DNA from: Paludibacteraceae bacterium
Lineage (GTDB): Bacteria > Bacteroidota > Bacteroidia > Bacteroidales > Paludibacteraceae
Length of the DNA stretch: 6,762 bases
Assembly: GCA_017965125.1 (NCBI GenBank)
Contig: JAGCQO010000019.1
Location: 1-6,762 of the forward strand
Direction: 5' to 3'
Each line of letters starts with the position of its first letter. The stretch's first letter is position 1. Below the pieces are notes generated by a model. That model did no database searches, was not told the DNA's origin, and was given only the letters and a program-made list of their open reading frames with translations. Shown in pieces: positions 1 to 5,478 of the stretch. The position numbers and the translations under genes were made by a program.

Positions 1-432
1 GAACGCATCTGCGCGCTCTTTCGCAGCCTGACGCTCTGCCTTGCGGTCGTCGTAAGCCTTCTTGTAGTCTTCGTAGCCTTCGTCTCCCTCTTTCATAGTC
101 AGCTCGTCGTCGTCATAATACTTTCTCAGAGCTGTAGGGAGCGGAGTGCCTTCCATGAACGACATGAATGCAGCCGCTGCCGCTGGGTCTGCGTCCAAAG
201 CGTCCTGAAATTTGTTAGCCTTGCTTCTGTTCTCGTCGCTTTCCTTCTTGATGCGTCCGAACAGCTCATTAGCCTTGCCGTAATTCTCCTCGTCGTCATC
301 GCCGAGCTCGACATCAGGGAAGTTTGTTCGTATGCTCTCATAGAAAAGCTCTTTGTTGCCCTTCTTTGGGGCTTCTTCCGCAACATTCTCCTCAATCTGA
401 GGTGTTACGTCTTTTTCTTTTTCCTCTGCCAT
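1..432 (-). CDS. Acidic, helical protein, possible head scaffold (partial, C-terminus off the left edge)
   Basis: The frame is open from an ATG at 432 to the window edge, giving 144 residues with no stop. The protein is highly charged: a Glu/Lys-rich disordered N-terminus (1-28), a segment with FPD at 38-40, an acidic DDDEEN run at 45-50, an Ala-rich stretch after DADP (80-88), and a Lys/Arg/Glu-rich helix at 115-142 that looks like a coiled coil. There is no catalytic motif, signal peptide or membrane segment. Charged, Ala/Glu-rich helical proteins encoded beside head genes are often scaffolding proteins, and this one lies divergent from a terminase operon; that role is inference from composition and position. 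A major capsid gene just beyond the left edge would support it. The start is only 2 nt past the upstream gene's stop, so the two genes are probably co-transcribed. The coding region is confident, the role is not. Confidence 0.8.
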   Translation of the reverse strand, partial: MAEEKEKDVTPQIEENVAEEAPKKGNKELFYESIRTNFPDVELGDDDEENYGKANELFGRIKKESDENRSKANKFQDALDADPAAAAAFMSFMEGTPLPTALRKYYDDDELTMKEGDEGYEDYKKAYDDRKAERQAAKERADAF

Positions 433-434
433 GA

Positions 435-908
435 TTATTCTGTTTTTGATGTTTGTATTCCTGTTGGGTCATAGCCTGAATTGAACCACTTTGATTCAGA
501 TTTCATCTTATCGGCTATGCCTCTCATTACCTTGTTCGCTTTTGACTCCGGAACAGACGATTGCTCCGGGCTTCTCTTGTCCTGCCAGTCACTATACAGT
601 CTTCTGGTCATAGAATTTCCGCCAATGTCGTCCTTGAGGTCAGTGCTATAGGAATCCAGCTCCTCCTCATCAATCTCCTCGTCGTCAGCAAGAGGCATCG
701 AGTGCACATACTCAAGATTATCGAGGTCCTCGAACTTCTTAATCACCTTCTGAGGGTCCTTGCCCTCCTCATCGGTAATCTCATCAGTAGCATCGCGCTC
801 GCCGAGGTTGTCGCCTTTCACATAAAAGCCCTTCTGGTCGTCAACGACCACGCTATGAAACCCATTTGGGTCGCTCTTATCTCTGAAAAGTATCGCTGTC
901 TTTGCCAT
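435..908 (-). CDS. Acidic 157-aa phage protein of unknown function
   Basis: A 157-residue protein starting MAKTAILF. The frame stays open to an ATG at 938, but the ATG at 908 is preferred because it sits behind an A-rich leader (CCAGCAAAAC) and begins with the common MAK start. No recognised family. The N-terminal 35 residues look like a small beta structure (ILFRD, HSVVVDD, GFYVKGD). Residues 36-95 are very acidic (DDEEIDEEEL at 75-84). The C-terminal third is basic and polar (MTRRLYSDW from 100, then KANKVMRGIADKMKSESKW). No membrane segment or signal peptide. It is the first gene of the minus-strand unit and is followed 2 nt later by the scaffold-like gene, so a structural or head-assembly role is possible, by position only. 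The plus-strand frame across 561-1007 is a shadow of this gene. Confidence 0.8.
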   Translation of the reverse strand: MAKTAILFRDKSDPNGFHSVVVDDQKGFYVKGDNLGERDATDEITDEEGKDPQKVIKKFEDLDNLEYVHSMPLADDEEIDEEELDSYSTDLKDDIGGNSMTRRLYSDWQDKRSPEQSSVPESKANKVMRGIADKMKSESKWFNSGYDPTGIQTSKTE

Positions 909-972
909 GTTTTGCTGGATATAAGATTCCTTGTGCAATTATCAATCATATTTCTCAAACATTTGTCCTTAT

Positions 973-1023
973 TTCGTTATTTACAGTCGTTAATTCGTTA
1001 TTTATGATTTATTCTTGTTATTT
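973..1023 (+). repeat. Three phased GTTATTT repeats, operator-like
   Basis: TTCGTTATTTA occurs exactly twice, at 973-983 and 994-1004, with a 21-bp period. The core GTTATTT recurs a third time at 1017-1023, 20 bp further on. The copies lie on one face of the helix (two turns apart). The second copy covers the -33 position and the third overlaps the -7 box of the candidate plus-strand promoter. This is the layout expected of a cooperative repressor or activator site, but the binding protein is unknown. Confidence 0.55.
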
Positions 1024-1026
1024 TTG
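994..1026 (+). promoter_or_regulatory. Candidate Bacteroidota-type promoter for the packaging operon
   Basis: TATTTTTG at 1019-1026 fits the Bacteroidota -7 consensus TAnnTTTG. TTCG at 994-997, one base off TTTG, lies 21 nt upstream, within the usual 19-21 nt spacing. Transcription would begin near 1030-1033, leaving a leader of about 10 nt before the ATG at 1043. The imperfect -33 box and the A+T richness of the area keep confidence moderate. Confidence 0.4.
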
Positions 1027-1042
1027 TACAAAAATCAATTAG

Positions 1043-1432
1043 ATGACACGATGCACATCTACCGTCGATAAGGCAAAGGCGTATTACGACGTTTACATTG
1101 GGTTGAAAAAAGAGTTGCTTGACAACAAGATTGATTTCAGAGAAGATGTCCTGATGTTCTGGGCATCAAACAGCCCAGCGCCGAGGCTTTTCCTGTCCGA
1201 AAAACATGTGGCAGGCATAATATCCAACATAACAAAGCAGAAAAAGGCACCGAAAAGCCGCGAGGGGAGAAAATTGTACGACTACATCAAGAGCGAATTG
1301 CTCCAAAGGGAGCCAAAACGCGGCGAAAGAGCGGTTGATATAGCCAGAGAGATAATAGAGAAGCCTGCTCCGAGCTTTTTCCTGTCCGTTTCGAGGTGTA
1401 GAGAACTGATTGTAATAGCATTGAAGGGATGA
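1043..1432 (+). CDS. 129-aa protein with an internal duplication, unknown function
   Basis: A 129-residue, mildly basic, mainly helical protein and the first gene of the plus-strand packaging operon. Family not recognised. It carries two related segments about 63 residues apart: PAPRLFLS at 45-52, followed by a short helix ending AGII, and PAPSFFLS at 108-115, followed by RELI. The regions in front also match loosely (YYDVYIGLKKELL at 14-26 and LYDYIKSELL at 78-87), so the protein probably arose by duplication of a unit of roughly 45 residues. There are no membrane segments and no catalytic motif. The ATG at 1043 has no clear Shine-Dalgarno sequence. The stop overlaps the rhomboid start in an ATGA (1429-1432), which suggests translational coupling. 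Confidence 0.8.
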   Translation: MTRCTSTVDKAKAYYDVYIGLKKELLDNKIDFREDVLMFWASNSPAPRLFLSEKHVAGIISNITKQKKAPKSREGRKLYDYIKSELLQREPKRGERAVDIAREIIEKPAPSFFLSVSRCRELIVIALKG

Positions 1433-1971
1433 TAGCGGTAATGATTGTCATATTGTGCGCGGTTTTCGCGCTTTCGGAGCCAGAGAGCATGGGTTATGTC
1501 TTCAATTCCGGCATAACGGACAGGCTTGCGTTTCATTTTGCACACGCGAACGCCATTCATCTCGCCATTAACTGCTATTGCTTTTACCGGCTGAGCACCG
1601 CTTGCGAGAAATTGGCAGGCATACCTCAAAAAAAAATCGCAAGGCGGCTTTTATTGCTCGCTTTTGCGTTTGCCACCACCGTTGTCACATCATACGCGAC
1701 AACGCCAAGCAAGCCTGTGGTCGGACTGTCTGGAGTTTTGTTCGCTTATGCAGGCTACGGAATAGCTGTGATGTGCAAAAATACTGCACACATCAGCCGC
1801 GCGTTCATCACGCTCGCCGTAATGCTGGCGTGGCAGGACGTTTTTCTCTTGTTCACAAGCATTTTCGCCCAGCTTCATGTGCAGTGTATGCTCGTGTCGT
1901 TTGCGCTGACTAATATCTACTACTATGGGAGAGGATTTTATAAAGACAGAGAACCAAAGAAGGATAAATGA
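1429..1971 (+). CDS. Rhomboid-family intramembrane serine protease
   Basis: A 180-residue integral membrane protein with the full rhomboid signature. His39, His44 and Asn48 have the same spacing (H-x4-H-x3-N) as His145/His150/Asn154 of E. coli GlpG; Asn48 would help form the oxyanion hole. GLSG at 99-102 carries the nucleophile Ser101, as in GlpG G-x-S-G. His150, 49 residues later in the last helix, corresponds to GlpG His254 and completes the Ser-His dyad. Six hydrophobic segments are visible, near 1-16, 36-55, 71-90, 97-116, 124-144 and 147-166, followed by a basic tail (KDREPKKDK). This is the minimal six-helix core with no added cytosolic domain. Rhomboids cleave transmembrane segments of other proteins within the membrane; the substrate here is unknown. 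One difference: the small residue usual three positions after the last His (Gly257 in GlpG) is Cys153. It overlaps the upstream stop by 4 nt and the terminase start by 47 nt, so it is co-expressed with packaging genes. The family call is strong; activity is inferred. Confidence 0.88.
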   Translation: MIAVMIVILCAVFALSEPESMGYVFNSGITDRLAFHFAHANAIHLAINCYCFYRLSTACEKLAGIPQKKIARRLLLLAFAFATTVVTSYATTPSKPVVGLSGVLFAYAGYGIAVMCKNTAHISRAFITLAVMLAWQDVFLLFTSIFAQLHVQCMLVSFALTNIYYYGRGFYKDREPKKDK

Positions 1972-3913
1972 GCAGAACAAACCATACGACCCTATCACAG
2001 GGCTCGGTTCTGACACATGCGAGAGGAAGCCTTTCTACTGCAAGGGCATCACGGAAGGCACATACATGATACCGGAGCATTGCTTCGACGAGCCTGTCAT
2101 CAACAAGATGAACAATGCAGGCTCCGTAAAAAAATTCCTTCACAGCATTGGAGCACCATATACGAGAGAGAACAAGGCTCTCGCCATACAGGAATACTGT
2201 AAGGCTCGCAGCAAGCACGACTTCGAGTTCTGGGCTGCGTCATTCTGCACAATCGCGGACCTTCTGTCGGCTCAGGACATAAAGTTCATACTCAATCCGG
2301 CGCAGAGGTACTTCCTGAAAAGGTTTTACGAAGAGTGGTATGCCGAAAGACCTGTCAGCTTTGTGATAACAAAGAACAGACAGAACGGCTTCTCTACGGA
2401 AATCGAGATGCTGTTCGGCTGGATTCAGCTTGTCGTTATCGGACAGTGGAACTCTGTCATCTGCGCGCATATCGAGAATACCACAAAGATTATCCGCGGT
2501 ATGTACACCAAGATGATTAAGAACTACCCGGCATGGATGCTCAACTCCGACACACAGCCATCACTCCTTCCTTACGAAGGCTCACAGAAGACCAAAATCA
2601 TCAAGCAGACCGGAGCGAGAATATCAGTAGGTTCTGCTGAGAAGCCAGATGCAATCGTAGGAGATAAAATCTCGCTATGTCACTTCTCCGAGGTCGGACT
2701 CTATAAGACCACCGAGGGTAAAACTCCAGAGCAGCTTATACAGTCCATAGTGTCCGGAGTGCAGCTCGCCGCTCACACCTGTATCATTTACGAATCAACA
2801 GCGCGTGGTGTCGGCAACTTCTTCCACGATTTGTGGATAAGGTCAACTAACGGCGAGAGCGGAACAATACCAATCTTCATACCTTGGTTCAAGAACTACG
2901 CATACCAGTCGCCGATAAAAGACTACGACAAGTTCATTTCTTCGCTCACAGAGGAAGAAACGACACTGTTTGAGATGGGAGCCACACTCGAAGGATTAAA
3001 GTGGCGCAGGGGCAAAATCAAGGCGTACAAGGACGTATGGCGATTCAAGCAGGACTTCCCGGCTACGGCTGACGAGGCGTTCCTCTCCACAGGTCGCAGA
3101 TTCTACCCTATACAGGACACTGCGAGGTTGCGCAGAGGTTGCATGAAGCCTAAGTTCGTAGGAGATATTTACGCAGAGAAGAACTATGGCGCAGACGCGA
3201 TGAAGAACATCAAGTTCAAGGCTGAGGAAGGCGGAGCGTTGAAGGTATGGTTCATGCCTGAATCGGAAAGGTACAACAACAGGTATGTGACTGTGGTGGA
3301 CATCGGTGGTGGCAGCGAGCAGGCTGACCGTTCGGTCATCTGCGTCATCGACCGCAAGGATATGGCTAAGGGCGGTCTTCCTATCGTTGTCGCGGAATGG
3401 TGCGGACACATCGACCACGACCTTCTGGCGTGGAAGTCCGTAATGATTTCAGAGGCGTATCAGCACGCTCTGCTCATCATAGAGTCCAACACGCTTGAAA
3501 CGGAGCAGACCGAAGGCGACCACTTTGAGTTTATACTTGACGAGATTGCAGACACCTACGACAATCTTTTCTGTAGAACACCTGCCGACAAGATTCGAGA
3601 GGGACTTCCGCCTACTTGGGGATTCCATACCAACAAGAAGTCAAAGCAGATGGTCTGCGACCACCAGAAGAAGGCTCTGAGAGAGAACATGTACATAGAA
3701 ACATGCTCTGAGGCGGTTGATGAGCACGACACGCTCGAAGTCAAGAAGAACGGCTCTCTCGGAGCCATCGACGGCAAGCACGACGACCGCCACATAACAA
3801 GAGCGATAGGAATATGGGCGTGCTATCAGTACATGGATTTGCCGAGAAAGTACGAGCCAAACCCTACAAGAGGACGTATATCGGCGAAAAGAACAGGTAT
3901 GTCATCATTTTAA
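1925..3913 (+). CDS. terL: Terminase large subunit (packaging ATPase and nuclease)
   Basis: A 662-residue DNA-packaging motor that pumps genome into the prohead and cuts it. N-terminal ATPase: an adenine-contact motif NPAQRYF at 124-130, a deviant Walker A KNRQNGFST at 150-158, a Walker B-type strand ISLCHFSE at 249-256 with Glu256 as the likely catalytic base, and a coupling motif YESTARG at 289-295. FPATADEAF at 378-386, before a ribose-binding-like G-rich turn, is typical of the domain junction. C-terminal RNase H-like nuclease: Asp459 in VVDIGGG, Glu520 in LIIESNT, and Asp620/Asp621 in KHDDRHITRA. Length is at the long end for the family. The start at 1925 lies 47 nt inside the rhomboid gene in another frame; the next in-frame Met (48) would remove the NKPYDPITG segment, so 1925 is preferred. 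The Walker A lacks the usual GK[ST]; the K-x-R-Q-x-G-x-S-T form is seen in other large terminases. The gene looks intact. Confidence 0.95.
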   Translation: MGEDFIKTENQRRINEQNKPYDPITGLGSDTCERKPFYCKGITEGTYMIPEHCFDEPVINKMNNAGSVKKFLHSIGAPYTRENKALAIQEYCKARSKHDFEFWAASFCTIADLLSAQDIKFILNPAQRYFLKRFYEEWYAERPVSFVITKNRQNGFSTEIEMLFGWIQLVVIGQWNSVICAHIENTTKIIRGMYTKMIKNYPAWMLNSDTQPSLLPYEGSQKTKIIKQTGARISVGSAEKPDAIVGDKISLCHFSEVGLYKTTEGKTPEQLIQSIVSGVQLAAHTCIIYESTARGVGNFFHDLWIRSTNGESGTIPIFIPWFKNYAYQSPIKDYDKFISSLTEEETTLFEMGATLEGLKWRRGKIKAYKDVWRFKQDFPATADEAFLSTGRRFYPIQDTARLRRGCMKPKFVGDIYAEKNYGADAMKNIKFKAEEGGALKVWFMPESERYNNRYVTVVDIGGGSEQADRSVICVIDRKDMAKGGLPIVVAEWCGHIDHDLLAWKSVMISEAYQHALLIIESNTLETEQTEGDHFEFILDEIADTYDNLFCRTPADKIREGLPPTWGFHTNKKSKQMVCDHQKKALRENMYIETCSEAVDEHDTLEVKKNGSLGAIDGKHDDRHITRAIGIWACYQYMDLPRKYEPNPTRGRISAKRTGMSSF

Positions 3914-3924
3914 AATCACACAAT

Positions 3925-4245
3925 ATGGCAAGAGGAGTAACAAAACAGGTAATGGCGAAGAAAGACAACGACGCTTTCAGAAAGAAAATAAGGGCTATAC
4001 TCGCAGCAGGAGAGAAGCAGTTTATCGAGGCGATGAACGGATTGCCGCCAAAGGAGTTCGTGGACGCATACTTCAAGCTTATGCCCTACGCATTCCCGAA
4101 GGCACCGGAAGAGAAGCCTCAATCCCTCGAAGACAAGGGCAAGCTTCGTCTTATAGAGCGAGAACGCATAGTCGAGCAGATGAACAAGCCTGAGCTTGAG
4201 GAAGGCGAGGAGTACGACGAGGAAGACGAGCCATTCGACGAGTAA
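3925..4245 (+). CDS. 106-aa protein with acidic C-terminal tail, probably packaging-associated
   Basis: The frame is open from within terL (3814), but the likely start is the ATG at 3925, 11 nt after the terL stop, giving MARGVTKQVM. The first 60 residues are basic and helical (FRKKIRAILAAGEKQFIEAM, then LPPKEFVDAYFKLMPYAFPK). The last 20 are almost all Glu/Asp (EEGEEYDEEDEPFDE). Small proteins with a helical FVDAYFKLMPY-like core and a PK turn are common next to terminases in Bacteroidota phages, but I cannot name the family. It could be a terminase partner or a DNA-binding packaging factor, inferred only from position and charge. It is the last gene of the operon, and a hairpin terminator overlaps its stop codon. 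Confidence 0.8.
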   Translation: MARGVTKQVMAKKDNDAFRKKIRAILAAGEKQFIEAMNGLPPKEFVDAYFKLMPYAFPKAPEEKPQSLEDKGKLRLIERERIVEQMNKPELEEGEEYDEEDEPFDE

Positions 4246-4278
4246 CAAATAAGGCAGGGAACTAACCCTGCCTTTGTT
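4244..4278. terminator. Bidirectional intrinsic terminator between convergent operons
   Basis: AAGGCAGGG (4251-4259) pairs perfectly with CCCTGCCTT (4266-4274) around a 6-nt loop (4260-4265), and an outer AACA/TGTT pairing can extend it. The plus strand then reads TTTGTTATT; the minus strand after the same hairpin reads TTATTTGTTAC. It lies exactly between the converging stops at 4245 and 4280, so it probably ends both the packaging operon and the repL unit. Confidence 0.85.
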
Positions 4279-4279
4279 A

Positions 4280-4675
4280 TTAAAGCCCGGATGGGAAACT
4301 ACCACTGGTGCCATTATGGTCTTCGTGGTAGAACCATATCTTATCGAGCAGTATATTCTTGCCTTCCTTCTCGAACTTTGAAATGCTATAGCTGTCATAA
4401 GGGCTTATATTAGTCGCAAGACAGCACATGCCGTGCAGTATCACTGACAGAAGCAAGAGTATTCCATGATACCAAACGACAAGAACATAACCCCATATAG
4501 CAAGAGCTATCGGAGTGCTTATCGCATACACTACCCTATCCTCGTTGTCAAACTTATACTTGAAACAGTAGTAATGGAATAAGATTATGCGGAACCAAGT
4601 ATTCTTCTTGCCTTCAAGCCACTTGTCCCAAAACGCATCGGCTTCCGCCTTCTTTTCTTCAAAACTCTTGCTCAT
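4280..4675 (-). CDS. 131-aa membrane protein of unknown function, coupled to repL
   Basis: Family not recognised. The N-terminus (1-25) is charged and helical (SFEEKKAEADAFWDKWLEGKK). An aromatic amphipathic stretch follows (TWFRIILFHYYCFKY at 26-40), then two close hydrophobic helices near 48-69 and 71-88, and a soluble C-terminal tail of about 40 residues ending HNGTSGSFPSGL. There is no signal peptide, so it is most likely an inner-membrane hairpin protein. The ATG at 4675 overlaps the repL stop by 4 nt (4672-4675), so translation is probably coupled to repL and both are controlled by the repL promoter. Membrane attachment of the replication complex or exclusion of superinfecting phage are possible roles, but nothing in the sequence decides between them. 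Confidence 0.75.
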   Translation of the reverse strand: MSKSFEEKKAEADAFWDKWLEGKKNTWFRIILFHYYCFKYKFDNEDRVVYAISTPIALAIWGYVLVVWYHGILLLLSVILHGMCCLATNISPYDSYSISKFEKEGKNILLDKIWFYHEDHNGTSGSFPSGL

Positions 4676-5118
4676 ATCTGTTTAATTCCTGTTCTATCGC
4701 CCCTGAACACCACGTTAGGGTTGACGTAGTAAACACTCTGTGATTTCTTCCTCACTATATCAAGACCAAGCAACTCCTGTATGCCGTTATACACACTCTT
4801 GCTGTTGCTATAGCCACACACCTCCATGCACTCAGCCACATCTATCTCAACCGTACCGTCATACTGAATCCTCTCACACATGTACGAGAAGACAGCAACT
4901 CCTGCCCTGCTCAACATCCTCAACACCTTCAAACTGTACAGCTTCACAAAATAGGCAGTGTCACTCTGGTACATATTACCCACTATCTGAACACCACTCA
5001 ACAACTCCCCTGTCTGCGTGTCCACATACTCTATCTTCTTCGGAACCCTGTAGTTCCTCCACCTGCTGCCACTGCCAAAGTCCTCAACAGCATAAGGACT
5101 ACTCTTGCTACTCCTCAT
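4672..5118 (-). CDS. repL: RepL-family replication initiator
   Basis: A 148-residue protein resembling the RepL initiators of small plasmids (Pfam Rep_L group). Features in the family's order: KIEYVDTQTGELL at 28-40 (RepL proteins have a similar basic strand then D-x-x-[ST]-GE), FVKLYSLKVLRML at 57-69 (family FVK and hydrophobic helix), a winged-helix region 72-126 with VFSYMCERI, VEIDVAECMEVCGYS, the recognition-helix candidate SNSKSVYNGIQELL (104-117) and a wing (LDIVRKKSQSVYYV), and the closing NPNVVFRGD at 133-141, which matches the family's NP-x-hydrophobic-x-x-RGD ending. RepL proteins bind an origin and start replication. The ATG at 5118 is chosen over 5154 because the strong promoter's -7 box ends at 5123, between the two. 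First gene of a two-gene unit; it probably regulates itself through the repeats in its promoter. The DNA-binding fold is confident; a purely regulatory role is the main alternative. Confidence 0.78.
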   Translation of the reverse strand: MRSSKSSPYAVEDFGSGSRWRNYRVPKKIEYVDTQTGELLSGVQIVGNMYQSDTAYFVKLYSLKVLRMLSRAGVAVFSYMCERIQYDGTVEIDVAECMEVCGYSNSKSVYNGIQELLGLDIVRKKSQSVYYVNPNVVFRGDRTGIKQI

Positions 5119-5122
5119 ACCA

Positions 5123-5155
5123 CAAATATACAAAATTGGAATGAATCGTTCCAAA
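5123..5155 (-). promoter_or_regulatory. repL promoter, near-perfect Bacteroidota consensus
   Basis: On the minus strand TTTG (complement of 5152-5155) is followed after 21 nt by TATATTTG (complement of 5123-5130), matching the Bacteroidota primary-sigma consensus TTTG-N19-21-TAnnTTTG without mismatch. Transcription should begin about 4-7 nt past the -7 box, near 5119-5116, right at the ATG at 5118. The repL mRNA would then be leaderless or nearly so. A palindromic site occupies the spacer between the two boxes. Confidence 0.75.
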
Positions 5156-5180
5156 CTTTTGTACGAATCGTTCCAAACTT
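5136..5180. repeat. Tandem operator or iteron-like repeats in the repL promoter
   Basis: GAATCGTTCCAAACTT occurs exactly at 5143-5158 and 5165-5180, a 22-bp period (two helical turns). The first copy is the right part of a 19-bp near-palindrome, TTGGAATGAATCGTTCCAA (5136-5154), centred on 5145 and lying between the -33 and -7 boxes. The second copy (5158-5176) has a perfect CGAATCG core and a weaker left arm. Bound protein would block RNA polymerase. RepL itself is the obvious candidate binder, as an autorepressor, an initiator at iterons, or both. Confidence 0.7.
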
Positions 5181-5206
5181 AAAAATACAACTGCTTGATA
5201 ACCACC

Positions 5207-5237
5207 ACTATATAGTATGTCTATATTCTTTATATAG
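5207..5237. repeat. A+T-rich palindrome and hairpin, possible unwinding element
   Basis: ACTATATAGT (5207-5216) is a perfect 10-bp palindrome. CTATAT (5221-5226) pairs with ATATAG (5232-5237) around a 5-nt loop. The block is nearly all A+T and lies 27 bp beyond the repL-side repeats, as unwinding elements often do beside iterons. The origin role is inference. Confidence 0.4.
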
Positions 5238-5306
5238 AAAGATATACAAACAGGGTGTTTTCACACGCTTTTAACAACGCGCTGGCGCGCCATACATCGG
5301 TAGGTT

Positions 5307-5354
5307 TTCCAAAAACTATACCCCCAAAAAATTTGGAAGGTCGGATTTTTCCAA
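5307..5354. repeat. Second cluster of TTCCAA/TTGGAA boxes
   Basis: TTCCAA at 5307-5312, TTGGAA at 5333-5338 and TTCCAA at 5349-5354 repeat the arms of the repL operator palindrome (5136-5141, 5149-5154, 5171-5176). The opposed copies can form stem-loops, and CCAAA/TTTGG also forms a tight inverted repeat around 5325-5336. The same protein may bind both clusters, about 150 bp apart. The cores between the arms are not conserved here, so shared binding is only a possibility. Confidence 0.4.
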
Positions 5355-5383
5355 AAATTCTGTAAGTTAAACACTTATATATA

Positions 5384-5478
5384 CCCTACGCGTGTGTGAC
5401 CGTCACCTTTCGGGGTACCCCCCCCCTCTCACGCGCACACGAGCACACGCACACACGCATTATGCGCGCCCTACGCGT
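5384..5478. repeat. C9 tract and alternating purine-pyrimidine DNA between 10-bp direct repeats
   Basis: CCCTACGCGT occurs at 5384-5393 and again at 5469-5478. Between them lie GTGAC-C-GTCAC (5396-5406), GGGGTACCCC (5412-5421), a run of nine C (5418-5426), and a nearly unbroken alternating CA/CG tract with few exceptions (about 5431-5465) capable of Z-DNA formation. The 60-aa frame over this stretch (5392-5574) is low complexity and not a gene. Confidence 0.5.

Larger units (their letters stand above)
909..1042. promoter_or_regulatory. Divergent intergenic control region
   Basis: This 134-bp A+T-rich gap separates the minus-strand unit from the plus-strand packaging operon, so it should hold two outward promoters. 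On the plus strand a candidate Bacteroidota promoter and three phased repeats are visible and listed separately. On the minus strand the best -7-like match is AATGTTTG (complement of 956-963), one base off TAnnTTTG, with no convincing -33 box at the right distance, so that promoter is unresolved. Confidence 0.5.

Noticed and set aside
561..1007. 148-codon plus-strand frame
   Set aside because: It is antisense to the 157-aa minus-strand gene, runs on into the divergent control region, and its hydrophobic composition is what the complement of acidic codons produces.
3814..3924. N-terminal extension of the 106-aa protein
   Set aside because: It lies inside the terL C-terminal coding region in another frame; the ATG at 3925 just after the terL stop is the natural start.
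4740..5144. 134-codon plus-strand frame
   Set aside because: Antisense to repL; rich in Ser, Cys, Thr and His with no domain character, while the minus strand gives a recognisable RepL protein.
5396..5478. Possible tRNA or other structured RNA in the G+C-rich block
   Set aside because: No cloverleaf, T-loop GTTCRA or acceptor stem could be assembled; the short palindromes are isolated.
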